Positions 1 through 10,988 of a stretch of DNA of 64,000 nt are shown here, in pieces. How positions within the stretch are numbered: position 1 is the stretch's first letter; every line of letters starts with the position of its first letter. Source of the stretch: Symbiodinium sp. CCMP2592 (Eukaryota > Sar > Dinophyceae > Suessiales > Symbiodiniaceae); assembly GCA_905221615.1 (NCBI GenBank), contig CAJNDT010003124.1, positions 307,001 through 371,000 on the forward strand. The letters run 5' to 3'. The notes under the pieces were generated by a model, which was not told where the DNA came from, did no database searches, and saw only the letters and a program-made list of their open reading frames with translations. The position numbers and the translations under genes are program-made.

Positions 1-3000
1 TCCCTTCGTTCCCGCGTCTGCGGCCACCTCCCATGGCGCCCCTCGCGGCTCCCTGGCCCACGAGGGGCCCGGCACACGGAGGAAAAAGTGGGAGTGGCTC
101 CGCGACCAGCCGGTCCACGGAGGACCCACCGGCAGCGAAGGAAAGAGGGGTACACGCGACCTCCCGGCCCACGTGTGCCAAAGCACACCGCGAGGCGCAA
201 GAAGCCGATGGCAAGGGCCCGCGCGGCCCGTCGCAAGCTACTGGGCTACTCGTCTTGAGCCCACGCTGCGCGGCCATGTCCTGAAAGGCAGGGGGTTCAA
301 GGGGGCTGCACAGAGAGAGGGGGTAGGGCTCACACTCAGCACGACCTACACCCTGGACTACCTCACTACACCCTTGCTGCAGCACGCACGCAACGAGTAG
401 TAGCATAGAAAGGAGGTAGCGACCCACGGGCGTACAGGCCTGCGTCCGAGCTGCCCCCCACGTTCCCCCCCGAACCCCCCCGACGCGGCACACTAAGACC
501 CCGAACCCTAACCTAGACCCCGCGGTCAAGACACAAGCGGTCAAGACGAACACAAGCGAGTTAGGGTATAGGGCTCTTGTGGGGTGGTTAGTGTCCGTTA
601 GGGATTCATCGTGTTTTGCTTTTGCTTTAGGCGCGACCTTCCGGTCCGCGTCAGGCGGACTGGAGCTCGAGCCGTCGCGGCCTCGAGCGCCTAAGGCTTC
701 AAGGGCGGAAGCGGCGGTCTGAGGCGCGGAGCGGCTGCCCTTCCGGCACGCCGTCCTTATCTCCTCCTCTGCCTCCGCATCCGTGAGGAAACGGCCGTCA
801 ACGACCCTACCTGTACGAACCGTCAGGTCGTCGACATAGGCCACCCATTCCTTAGTGAACCTAAGCCTTCGATTGCGACCCGGCGCATACGCGCGGTCCA
901 CGACGTAGTTAAAATCGTCGGGACCATTGACAGGCCCGAAGGTAAGCCCAATAGGGAGGTACTTACCGCTACGCGCAACAATGGCAAGAACCTCCCTGGC
1001 ACGCTTCGTGTTGCGGATCTGATTGAACCCGGAAACCGCATCAACGAAGCTATACCAGACTGATCCTACCGCTGCAGCGAGCACATCCGTGCTCCGCCGG
1101 CAGTAGTAAGTGGATCTCTTCACCCTGGCGTTTACCCTGCGGTAATCTACCACCAAGCGGCGTTTCCTCGCCCGCTTGTGGGAAGGCATCTCCTTCGTAG
1201 GGAAAGGGGCCGAACCCCAGGCCGAAGGGCCTCGCACAAGCTGCCCTCTCTGGACCTCCTCCTCAAGCCGGTCATCAACCCACTGCGCCGCTTCCCCGCG
1301 GAGCGCATGGGGCTGAGAGCTGACCGGAGGCCCCGTAGGGACGCAGTCGTGCGCAAACTTCCGGACCGTGGTACGCGCCGTACCTTCGACCCAGAATGCA
1401 GCGGCCTTCCGGCCCACCGTCTCCTTAATGGCTGCGAGATCAGCCTCGGTGAGCCCCGGACGGTTCTCCGTAGGGCCCAACCTGAGGCCTTCAATGACCT
1501 GCGCCTTATACTCTGGCGTACGGCGGGGATCGGCAGCCACAGCCTGGCCTGCCAACGCATAGACCTCCAGGTCCGCGAAGACACCATCCCAATCCTTGGC
1601 GTCTGCCTTCGACCGCCAGTGAGCATCCATCTTCCTGGAGAACTCCAGAACTTCAGCCTCCATCTTCGCTCTCTCTTGAGGGGAGAGGTCCTCGCCAGAC
1701 TTAACGTCCGGCAACGGTACCTCCGGAGCGGAAGGCTTCGCAGGCTCAGCCGGCGGCTGGCCGCTCACTGAGCAAATGCTGTCGTAGCAAGGGGGCTGGT
1801 CGCCCCTCAGACCAGCATCCGCCAGGCAACGGCACAAGGCCGGAGCGAGCACCCTCGAAGAGGTCCGGGCCTTCGCGTGCTGATGGGCTACCCTGCCCAA
1901 AGCGTCAGGCTTTGCACAGCGAACGCAAACCGAATCCATCTTGAAGTTGGAAAGACAGATCAGCGCTCCTTCCGAATGCTTAGAACCCCTAGGAACTGAT
2001 CCCAAGAGCTGACATCGATCAGCTCGGCCGAAAGCCCAAGGGAACTTCGGTTCCGAAAGCGTCCCAAACACGGGAGCCCACCCCTGGGCCTCCCAAGGCT
2101 CCCAAAGTCCTTCCTGATCTGAGATAGTAACAAGCATCTGGCGCCCCTTCTCGGCCACCATTGCTCCCCACCTACTGACCAGGGAGAGGAACTCCTTGGG
2201 GATACCCTTACCGGATAGGCCCACAACGAGGCACTTGGGGTCGAGCGTATCGACCAGAAGGCTCAGGGCTTGCCGGTCCTCCTCTGAGGAGAAGTCCCAG
2301 CGGATCCCGTAGGAGCTGGCTCCTTGAACCGCAGCAGGAGGGCTACGCAGGCCTCCTGCCTTACTGACCTGAGTAAGCGAGTGCTCCGACACCGCTACTT
2401 CGACAAGGTCCACGTCCATACCCTCTAGGTGATCTCTGATCCACCCCTGGACCGCGGCACAGGAGCTACCTCTACCGACGATCAAGGAGGGCGCGGGAGC
2501 CTCAGCAAGGAGCTCCTTCAACGCAGCAGGGACGTCAATCGGGGAAGCTGCCACACCCACTCGGTCCGGCACGGACTCTTGCAAGGAGTAACCGGCCTTA
2601 TCGAGCTTCCGGGCAGAAGACGCAGCGAGAACCCCATCCCTACTAAGATCCACCTTGGAGATAATCTCCTTCACGGTGATGGACTCTATGGCCTGTCTCG
2701 TCCCTTCGCGGGTCAGAGAACCGCCTTCGTCCAAAAACGCAAGGTGCCACCGGACTCTGAGTCCTGAGGCGTCGGGGATGTACCGGTGGACGCCCACCTG
2801 TGCCCTGGCTTCGTCCACTTGCGTGACCTTGCCTAGGCGACAGGTTTTAGGGCCCACTCGGGCGCCATGGTACGCAACATGGTCACCAATACGCAACACG
2901 AAGTTGCGGCCCCGGCGCTTGACAGTAAACTCGACCTGCTTAGCTTCACCGGCCGCTTGCTGACCCAATGAAGGCGGCTGATGCTCTGGCTCGTCGAAAA

Positions 3001-6000
3001 ACTCTATGGGGTCCCTCTTCTCGGGCACCTCCGCATCTTCCGGCACGAGCACTACATCCTCCGCGTGGGCTTCACATTGCCGGCCTGGCGCCTCACCAGG
3101 GCCACCAGGAACAAGTTCGAGTTGCAGCCTATGGCCTTTAACCGCCACTATCCTCCAAGGGCCGGTCAGACCAGGCTTCCAAGGGACACGCCCCGCCCCC
3201 TCTGGCCGGGGCTTGGGGGAATTCCAGACAACTCTGTCCCCCACGCGGAGCTCAACTGTGCGACGCGACCGATTAGCAAGTCGGGCACGCGCCTCACTGC
3301 TCGCGTCCCAATGGCGCCGCACAGCGGCCGCCAAGTCGGAAAACTGCTTGAACTGGGAACGGGCCCAGTCCGTGATGGGCTCGAATTGGAGGGCCTCGCG
3401 GAGAACGTCCTTCTCCAACGGCAAGGCGAGGCTCCAGGACCGTTCCAGGTCCCTGGGGGTGTACCCATGCGCCCCCGGGGTATTATCCAACACATACTCG
3501 GCGACCATGAGCCATTCGCTCCAGTTCTCCATGGAGCCGCCGATATGCCGGATGAGGTTACCCAGAACCTTCTGGACCTCTTGGTGGACCCTCTCGTTGG
3601 ACCCCATCTCACAAGGCCTGAGAGCCATACTGAACTGCTGAGTTGTCCCAAGCATGGAGCACAACTCCAGCATCATGGCATTCTTGAACTCAGTGCCTCG
3701 ATCAGATCGGATGAGGCGGGGCAGGGTGCGTGATCTCAGCACGCACCGCAGAAATGCCCTACGCACATCCGTATGCGTAAGTGTCTTCATGGGTTCCAGA
3801 AGCACTGCGTGGCTAAGGCAATCAAAGTACGTAATACTGTATCGGAAGCCATCGCGGTCCTCCCGATTAGGACCCTCGCAGTCGACGGAAACTTCCTGCC
3901 AACACGCTTCCGCGAGACATTTGACAGGTTTCGCTTCGACCTTCGTGGCTCGGGCCCTGCCCTTAACACACGCCAGGCATTTGGACACCCACAACTTAAC
4001 GTCTGGTTCCATTCCTGGCCACCAGACGGCCCTTTCAAGGAGACGGAACGTGACCTCCGCCGAACGGTGCGCCCCCAGGAGGCCACAATGCACAGTCATG
4101 TAGCATGACTTCCGCCACGTGACGCCATTGGGCCCGGCGATACCGTTCGGGACGACCGGGACGACCACCGTCTGGCCAGTCTTGATGGTCACTTCCCTCT
4201 CCAAGACTCCGTCCGAGCCAAGCTTGAAAGGGGCTTCCGGCTTCTTGACCGAAGCCGTAAGGGACGGATCTCTCCGTTGAGCCTCGTGCCAAGCCGTGCG
4301 AAGAGCTGGCGTGACGCCGAACTCGCAGAGCCCGGCGCCATCCCTGGCCGCCAAGGCCAGCTTTTCTCTCTGACTCTCCGGGCTGTCCTTGTCCGACAGC
4401 ACAGGGAAAGAACCGAGGCTGAGGGGACCAGAACCCCCGGACGCGGACACCTTAACCCGGCAAGTCCGCACGGAATGTGACTTGACACAAAAGGGCCGGT
4501 GGGAGGAGTACAACTCCACAACCACCCGTGGGGCCTTGGTAGCGGACCCCACAAAAGCCAGGGTCCTGCTAAGCTCTCCTTCCTTGACCTCGATCTTCTT
4601 CGAGAGCTGGACGGCCATCCAATGGCCTTCCTCTCCTGAACACTGGAAGGCGGCGATGACAGGCGAAGCCCTGAGCGACTTCCGATGCCCAAGGGACTGG
4701 ATGCCGTCCCCATCATTCCAACCTTCCACGCGGTCCACCTCTCCCTTGAGACCAAGGAGACACGCAAAGGATTCCCGGAGGCGAACTTCGCCCTCCTGGA
4801 GATTCCATATGCGTTCGCACTCAGAATTAACCACATGCCTGTGGCTGTGCCAGTTGGGCTCGACAGCCCAGTTGAGCGAGCTCGGCCCGCTCAGGCAGGA
4901 CGGGAAGGCCTGGTGCCCTTGCAGGACTTCACCAGAGGCGTTCACGACCCAGGAACTCCACAAAGAAGGGCCGTCCTTCTCGCACCCCTCGACTGGAAGC
5001 TCCAGGTCGCCCCCAGTCCAGACCCTCGCCTTAATCCTGCCGTACACCGTGGGCAGGAGCCCTTCCACGGGCTTTTGGAGGAAACCTTTGGCCCATGCTC
5101 GGATGAGGTCCGTATCAATGTCCACCGAACCATCAGCAAGGCTGGCGGACAAGAGGGCGTTCACCTCGAGTGACACGCTCGGGTCGGCAGACTCCGGGCC
5201 CTCAGCGGCCTCCTTTTCGGCTTGGGCCTCAGCAACCTCCAGAGCTGTTTCCTCCGCCTCCTGCCGGATGCACGAAGGACACCTTGAAAATAGGTATGTC
5301 CTCTTTCCGCAGGCGCAGACTCCTTCGTGATCCCAAAGCTCCCGAGAGGGCGCGTCAACGAGACCACGCAAGGAAACATCCGCGACTTTGGAGATCCCTT
5401 CTAGCTTCAGGGACGAAAGGACCTCAGCGGAAGCGGCAATCTTGCCCACTATCCCATATCCTGGTATAGGGGGCTCGGGAAACTCACGCCCCATCTCTGG
5501 GCACGCCTCAGCCACCTCAGCATGAGTAGAGTGCGCCTTCCAGACCTTAGGCTTAAGGCTCCAGATACCCTTGATCCCTGCCCAAGCGAGGCCCGCGACG
5601 CGGGCTTCCTTGCGCTGCAGGTTGCGAGCCTGGAGGGTGACTTCAACCACCAGCGGCCACCGCAAGGCAGCGGTGACAACTCCTCCTTGGCCAAGTCCTA
5701 CCAGAAAGGTAGGGGAAAACGCAGCGGCTTCCCGAAGTACCTTCGCACAGGACGTAAGCAGGTCGACGCGGAGCTTCTTGACCTTCTTGGGCCCGGTAAG
5801 CTTACCGGTCATACCGTCGAAGTGGGACGCCACTCCGTCATCGTCCTCAAAAGGGCCCCAGCAGCCTCTCACCGCAATGGAGTGCCCCGGGATTCCCGAG
5901 ACGAAGACTTCACGGATCTCCGTGAGCGCCCTTTCCTGCTCCGTCCAAGGGGCATAATCGAAAACAATCATAACGCGGACAGGGGGACCGCCCGCGACCC

Positions 6001-7240
6001 CGACCGGCACCGCAGCCGCGGTCGCCGGGGCAACCTGCGTCGCGTGATCGGGAACCGCGTCTTCCCCTACTGCCCAGGGAACAGGACCGTCACCTTCGGT
6101 CCCTTCTCCAAGGTACTGGTCCAGGTCGAACCCCTTCAGCTGGCCAGTCATCCCGACCAAGTCCTTGGTCCGGGCGGCCAAGAGCTCGTCCCGACCCTTC
6201 GGGTTCCTGGAAAAGGAGTCCCCCAGCGTCGCACTGCGACCACTGAGACTCCTGATCTCAGACCCATCCATCAAGATCTCCGCAACCCATCGAACCAGTT
6301 TCTGGTCGGAGCCGATATCAGAGGACTGCGCTCTCGTAAGATTGGCATGGTCCGTCCAACACAGGGTTCGGATAGTTCCGAAGACCTTTCGGGTTGCTCG
6401 CTTGACTTCGAGCTGTGCGAAGGCTTCTTGAATCAGCGGGGGCCAATTTTGCTGCGCAGGGGTCAGACTCTTGGAGTGAGTCATAAGAACCTTAATCCTT
6501 GAGAGGTCCCTGCTCATTTGCACCACCGAGCCCCCTACCGCAATCCCGCTGGCGTCCGCTATCTGCTCAAGCGGGCAAGAGCCATCAGCAGCCGACGCCT
6601 CATCGAAGGCCGCCAGGCTGATATGGTGGCTCATCATCTTCTTGATGGCCTTGAAAGCCTTGCAGCCGGCAGTGGTGCCTGTCCCCAGGCCACCTTCCGG
6701 AAACTCCGCTCCCGGTTTCTGCCATTGGCCCAAAACCTTAGCAGCATGGCCATATTCCGCTGGCAGATAGCCCCGAAGCCAGTTCGCACACCCAAGGAAT
6801 TGCTGGATGTGGAGCTTTTCCTTAAGCGGCGGGAAATCCACGACCGCTTGGCATCGCTCCTCGTCGGGCGCACTCCCGTGCCGCCCGATCCGGTGCCCGA
6901 GGAGCTTACCCTCTGACACACAGATCTCAGCCTTGGCGACACCAAAGGAGAACCCAAAGAGGATGCTCTTGTCGAGGAAAGCTTCCAAAGAGACCAGGTG
7001 ATCGAGAAGGTGCGGGCAAGCACCCTTGTGCCTCGCACCCATATCCTCCCGCAGCTTGTCGTAGTAGTAGTCGGAGGGAGGTTCCTCGATCATCTTCTCA
7101 ATGTCGGCCGATTCCACTATGTGGTACACCGGCTCGTTCCTAGTGTCCACTCTGGAACCACTAGTGACGTCTCGGCCGTGGCTTCCTCCAAGCCCCCTCG
7201 TAGCGGAACCCGCATCCCATCCTGCCCAAACGCGGCCCCG
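1..7240 (-). CDS. Pol polyprotein: RT thumb, RNase H, integrase, then RT fingers/palm (partial)
   Basis: On the minus strand this frame has no stop from about 7990 down to position 1, so it runs off the window. Landmarks, in reading order: an RT thumb/connection (7080-6730) with the Ty3-like block LHIQQFLGCANWLRGYLP; RNase H with acidic residues at 6602-6604 (AFDE), 6350-6352 (CWTDH) and 6218-6220 (GDSFSR); an unassigned 2 kb stretch; integrase H2C2 finger (His at 4090 and 4069, Cys at 3979 and 3970); catalytic Asp 3881-3883, Asp 3701-3703 (SDRGTEF) and Glu 3593-3595, exactly 35 residues after the second Asp; an SH3-like integrase tail (about 3265-3100, GDRVVWN); a possible BAH-like segment (2900-2690); an unassigned region; then RT fingers (RLVVDYRRVN, about 1160), FVDAVSGF, LPIGLTFGP and YVDD at 827-838. 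Expression probably needs a +1 frameshift from gag. The frame beyond about 600 may be non-coding. Confidence 0.85.
780..1260 (-). other. RT fingers and palm domain, located C-terminal to integrase
   Basis: Codon-by-codon translation gives, in order, PFPTKEM, RRLVVDYRRVNARV, WYSFVDAVSGFNQI, YLPIGLTFGPVNGPDDFNY and EWVAYVDDLTVRTG. These match RT motifs 1, 2/A, B and C (YxDD) of LTR-retrotransposon reverse transcriptases. The YVDD codons are at 827-838, in the same frame as the integrase triad. The thumb and RNase H that should follow directly are instead 6 kb upstream in reading order, at the N-terminus of pol. After YVDD the frame continues with an acidic stretch and then low-complexity sequence. 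Confidence 0.88.
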
Positions 7241-10200
7241 TCTTCGTCCTGAAGACCGCGAGATCGGACGTGACGGGCACGGTCGACCAGTCGACAGACT
7301 CGGGCCAAAGCCTGAGGTCCCTAGTCTGCCACAACCGCCACGGGCCGCCAGAAGACTTCAAGAGGCAAGTCTCGTACGGAAGCCTTTCGACATCCGGCCG
7401 ATTCTCCGGGTCACCTTCCTGGGGCCTGCCGCTCCAAAGGCCAGCCATTCCTCCCTTCGTCTGCCACCACTGGCCCTCAGTGGGGATGGAGGAGAGGAAG
7501 GACACGGCATCCGGATCCGTAACCACGGACTCCGTGGCCCAAGGCCCTCCTAGGACCGTGCTTACGGCGGCAAGGGCGAAAACCGCCCAAACCCTCAGGC
7601 CCTTACGCCAACCCCTGCTGTGCGAGCATGCGCCGCAGCCTTGCAGGCCACAGACGGCGGTCCTCTCGGTGGACCCGCACGCAAAGCATCCAGGGAAGGT
7701 CGAGTCTTCGGCAGTGCCTAATCCGCAGTTCCCACACGGGTCACCACTCGCGTCCGTAAAGAGGGTCTCAACCCCTCCGCATTCACACGCGGTGGTCTGC
7801 GCGAGCCCGGTCCGGACCTCGCCGACGACGGCACCCGGAGAGACAGTCGTGTCCTCTTCGGCTACCAGCAAGATCGAACCTTCCTCGGCTCCTGTGGGCC
7901 ACAGCCCAGGCACTGCTTCGCAGTTGGCGGACTCTACCGGGAGGACAGCCTCCGTAAGGGAGCCATCCTGGCCTCCACTGCCTTCCCTCTTCACAGGTGC
8001 GATGACCCCATCTCCGGCCAAGAGCTCCAGCGGGTTCTCCCCGCTGTACCGGAGCAGGTCCCTGCCTCCGGTACCCGGCTCAAAGCACAGAGCACCGTCG
8101 AGACTAGAAAGCCTGGACTCGAAGGCGTAGGCGCGGTCCTTCCGCGACCTACTGTAGTCTTCGCACCTGGGGATCTTAATCCCAAGGGTTTCCAGGGAGT
8201 GGCAGTCAGGAAGGGGCTTGAAGCCCAAGCCCTGCCGTCCCGAGCAATCCAAGGCGCGGCCGCCAAGGATGAGCCCATGCCAATCCGAGGTTCCTTTCGC
8301 GGCTATTTTACAGCGCACGAATATCTCTGGACCCTCGCTGCAGTTGTCGGGGGAGAGCCCCTCCAGAAAGCGGACTCTCAGCACGACGGCCCCCTTCAGG
8401 GGCACCGGCTTCCCTGCAGCGATCCCATGGACGAACTCCGGATGCACCCAGCGTTCGAACTTCACGACAGGAAACCTCCGGTCCTCCGTGCCGATCCCCA
8501 AGGCAGCAGCCCGGTTGAGGATCCCACAGAGGAGTTCCTCCGTGATGTGGTTCGAGCCTGCACACCCGTCCAGCATGCATTCCACCATGCCGTCGATGAC
8601 CTGCACGACTGTTCTGTACTGGTACCCCCCGACCTCGTTCTCGCAGAGGTGCCACCAGTCCTGAGGCAGCTCGTCCAACGAGCTGAACTTCGACGACGAG
8701 CTCTTGGCAAGCGGGAAAGCGGAGGAGTTCGCCGCAACAACCGTGCCAGCGCTCCAAATCTGGATGGAGAGCGTAGCGAAGGGATTCACCATCCCGGCGC
8801 CACTCGGGGCCGCCCAGTTCGAAGGCAACGCGGCTCCCCCAGTGGCGGGAAGCGAATGGACCATGTCACAGTCCGCTCCCTTACGGCACGACCCGTTCTT
8901 ATTGAAGAAAGGGCAGATAGTCCCTGGCGGCTTCGCGCCCGCCTTGGACTTCGCCTTGGGCTTGGCCTTGGCCTTGCCTTTGGGCTGCCCTCCGGGTCCA
9001 CCCGTGCCCTTGCCCTTGCCCTTCCCCGGCGTTGTCGCCAGGGTGGACGCGTCCCGCTCCTTCTTGGCCGCGAGGGCCTTTTTGCGGAGCTCCTTGTCGT
9101 GCGAGTAAGGGCACGAGTCCCCTTTTGGGCAGTTCCCGTGGTCGCGGAAATGGAAACAGATAGGCTTACCTTTTCCATTTCCTTTCGGACCAGCGGCAAG
9201 CGTGGAAGAGGCGGCCGCCTTGGCCGCGTCCTTAGAAGCCTTGAGCTCCGTCCTCAGCTTCTCGACCTCCTTCCGCGCGGCGGACAGGGCTGGGTCTTCC
9301 GTCGAACCTGCGTACACGCTATTAGCCGTCACCCGATGCGCAGCCTCACGCTGCTCATATTCGAGGACGACCTTATGCGCTTCTTCCCAGGTAGAAGGGC
9401 CTCGAAGCCCTGCGGATGCGCCGTCGCTAGGCCACAACCGCTTATCACCGCGGATCTCCTTCTGGAGATGTGGAGGCATCTTGCGCAAGTAGCTTAGGAA
9501 GAGCTCCCTCGCTGTCTTGCCAAGACCCACACTCTCCAGCTCCGCGATGGAGGCCTCAAACAGGGGCTCGAACTGGTGCCATGTGAGACGGCCCTTAGTG
9601 AGGGCGACGTGCTCCGCGTCCACCCTCATCTCCTTCTCTTCTCGGCTCTCGCCGAAGACAAGGTGCCGCTGCTTGATCCTTTCGTAAACGGCTTGGGGAT
9701 TCTCAGTAACTTCCCCGGTCTTGGAGGCAGCCTTGTACACGTTAGTAAAGGTCTTAAGCCTCGAGCCGCGGCAGCGAGCACGAAGGGCGATGCGTTTCTC
9801 CCGGAAATTCATCCCCTTGCAGTTGTTGGCAAGGCCACAGACGTCCTCGAACTCTTCGTAGAACTGGACCACGTCCCGGATGTCGGAGCGATCGTCGGTG
9901 AGCGAGGGCCATTGGAGGTCCGTCCTCACGGTCGTGATCGACGTCTGACCTCCGCGAGACGCCAAGGCCTCCTTGAGCGCCTCGGTCTGGGCCGCCAAAG
10001 CTGCAGCGAGCTCTCCGGCTCCGCCGCTGGCGGAGTGAGCCTCGCCGGGCTTATCCTTCTTAAGCCCTTCGAGCTCTATCTCCAGAGCCGCAAGGCGGGA
10101 CTTCAGGGGTGAGTCCCCCGGACCAGGTTGCGGATCCTCAGGGATCGCGAGCTGAAGGTCCACCGGGAGAGGCGCCGGTGCTCCGGACTTAGAGCCCGAC

Positions 10201-10841
10201 TCCGCAACGGCGCCCGTCCGGGACGCCAGGGCCGGGACAGAAGAAGGAGTGCTCCAAACCTTCTCGGGATCGCCGCTGCTCTTGCCTCCCAGGGCCAAGA
10301 TCAGCTCGCCGAGGCACGAGATCTCCTTCTCGACCTCCTCTCGGTCTTCCGACCCAAGAGAAACCGCGGCAACGGTAAACCTGGTGCGCAGGGCACGCAC
10401 CATCCTGGCAGGGTGCCAGTCACCTCCCATTTTGCCGTATTCCTCGGCAAGGATGGTGGCCTTGGTAGTGATCTTCTCAAGATCCTCCACCGTGACCTCT
10501 GCCTGGTGCGCCTTCAAGGCCACAACCAGCCTTGAAACCCGCGTCAGGTAATCCGCGACCGGTTCCTGGTCGGGACGGTAGAGCTCCCGCAGGTCCGCCT
10601 GCCGGGTCTCCGCCGTGACGGGACCACCCGTCCCAGCAGACGAGGGAGGCCCGGAACGGGCCGGGCCGCCGGCCACCGGCGAGAGAGCAAGCGCACCAAC
10701 ACGGCGCGCCGTCTCGGCCACGTCCGCCGGCGCAGCGGCAGGACGCGGAGCCGGTACCCCGGCCTCCGGCAGAAGCTCTCCAGAGCTGGGGCCCGGATCG
10801 CCATCCTGAGCACCCGGGCCCGCTTCCGCAGCTGGAGCTTC
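7161..10841 (-). CDS. Gag-like polyprotein with two CCCH zinc fingers and protease-like segment (5' end missing)
   Basis: The frame begins inside an N gap, so the true start is unknown; residues predicted across the gap and from the (AGT)n beyond it are artefacts. From the N-terminus: an Ala/Pro-rich part, a helical gag-like core (about 9900-9400), a Lys/Gly-rich stretch and two CCCH fingers with C-x8-C-x5-C-x3-H spacing at 9158-9099 and 8915-8856. Next comes a segment with DGCAGSNHI (about 8580) and GLILGGRALD (about 8260), which resembles the DTG and second-lobe motifs of retropepsins; this is tentative. Toward the C-terminus there is a Cys-rich patch and one hydrophobic segment (about 7600-7540). 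The stop is at 7161-7163. The pol frame overlaps this end one base ahead. CCCH fingers probably bind the genomic RNA, replacing the usual CCHC knuckle. Confidence 0.8.
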   Translation of the reverse strand, partial: EAPAAEAGPGAQDGDPGPSSGELLPEAGVPAPRPAAAPADVAETARRVGALALSPVAGGPARSGPPSSAGTGGPVTAETRQADLRELYRPDQEPVADYLTRVSRLVVALKAHQAEVTVEDLEKITTKATILAEEYGKMGGDWHPARMVRALRTRFTVAAVSLGSEDREEVEKEISCLGELILALGGKSSGDPEKVWSTPSSVPALASRTGAVAESGSKSGAPAPLPVDLQLAIPEDPQPGPGDSPLKSRLAALEIELEGLKKDKPGEAHSASGGAGELAAALAAQTEALKEALASRGGQTSITTVRTDLQWPSLTDDRSDIRDVVQFYEEFEDVCGLANNCKGMNFREKRIALRARCRGSRLKTFTNVYKAASKTGEVTENPQAVYERIKQRHLVFGESREEKEMRVDAEHVALTKGRLTWHQFEPLFEASIAELESVGLGKTARELFLSYLRKMPPHLQKEIRGDKRLWPSDGASAGLRGPSTWEEAHKVVLEYEQREAAHRVTANSVYAGSTEDPALSAARKEVEKLRTELKASKDAAKAAASSTLAAGPKGNGKGKPICFHFRDHGNCPKGDSCPYSHDKELRKKALAAKKERDASTLATTPGKGKGKGTGGPGGQPKGKAKAKPKAKSKAGAKPPGTICPFFNKNGSCRKGADCDMVHSLPATGGAALPSNWAAPSGAGMVNPFATLSIQIWSAGTVVAANSSAFPLAKSSSSKFSSLDELPQDWWHLCENEVGGYQYRTVVQVIDGMVECMLDGCAGSNHITEELLCGILNRAAALGIGTEDRRFPVVKFERWVHPEFVHGIAAGKPVPLKGAVVLRVRFLEGLSPDNCSEGPEIFVRCKIAAKGTSDWHGLILGGRALDCSGRQGLGFKPLPDCHSLETLGIKIPRCEDYSRSRKDRAYAFESRLSSLDGALCFEPGTGGRDLLRYSGENPLELLAGDGVIAPVKREGSGGQDGSLTEAVLPVESANCEAVPGLWPTGAEEGSILLVAEEDTTVSPGAVVGEVRTGLAQTTACECGGVETLFTDASGDPCGNCGLGTAEDSTFPGCFACGSTERTAVCGLQGCGACSHSRGWRKGLRVWAVFALAAVSTVLGGPWATESVVTDPDAVSFLSSIPTEGQWWQTKGGMAGLWSGRPQEGDPENRPDVERLPYETCLLKSSGGPWRLWQTRDLRLWPESVDWSTVPVTSDLAVFRTKTGPRLGRMGCGFRYEGAWRKPRPRRH

Positions 10842-10941
10842 NNNNNNNNNNNNNNNNNNNNNNNNNNNNNNNNNNNNNNNNNNNNNNNNNNNNNNNNNNN
10901 NNNNNNNNNNNNNNNNNNNNNNNNNNNNNNNNNNNNNNNNN
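10842..10941. other. Assembly gap of 100 N
   Basis: Exactly 100 unknown bases, the usual placeholder for a gap of unknown size. It lies between the gag coding sequence and an (AGT)n tract, so the microsatellite probably broke the assembly. The 5' end of the left retroelement is lost here. Whether the left and right blocks are truly adjacent is unproven. Confidence 0.99.
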
Positions 10942-10986
<45 letters not shown>

Positions 10987-10988
10987 TG
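10942..10988. repeat. (AGT)n microsatellite at left edge of plus-strand block
   Basis: About 15 perfect AGT units directly after the N gap. The same AGT phase on the same strand reappears as a much longer tract at 26945, just beyond the plus-strand gene block. Confidence 0.95.

Larger units (their letters stand above)
1..10841 (-). mobile_element. Ty3-like retroelement with gag-like frame and permuted pol
   Basis: Two minus-strand frames form one retroelement: a gag-like frame (10841 to 7161) and a pol frame (about 7240 to beyond position 1). The domains seen are CCCH zinc fingers, a protease-like segment, RT thumb, RNase H, a D-D35-E integrase and RT fingers/palm. No long terminal repeats can be recognised: the right end is lost in an N gap and the left end lies outside the window. 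The coding sequence is GC-rich and intact over about 10.8 kb, which suggests a young or constrained copy. Ty3-like affiliation rests on the integrase zinc finger, integrase C-terminal domain and RNase H motifs. The RT order does not fit a standard Ty3 element. Confidence 0.8.

Noticed and set aside
3318-3330. GCCGC-ACA-GCGGC hairpin in the left retroelement
   Set aside because: Isolated, in GC-rich coding sequence on the opposite strand; consistent with chance.
5522-6502. Long plus-strand open frames over 1-10500 (for example 5522-6502 and 8199-9497)
   Set aside because: They lie opposite the gag and pol frames, whose minus-strand translation has clear domain motifs. High GC leaves few stops on the other strand.
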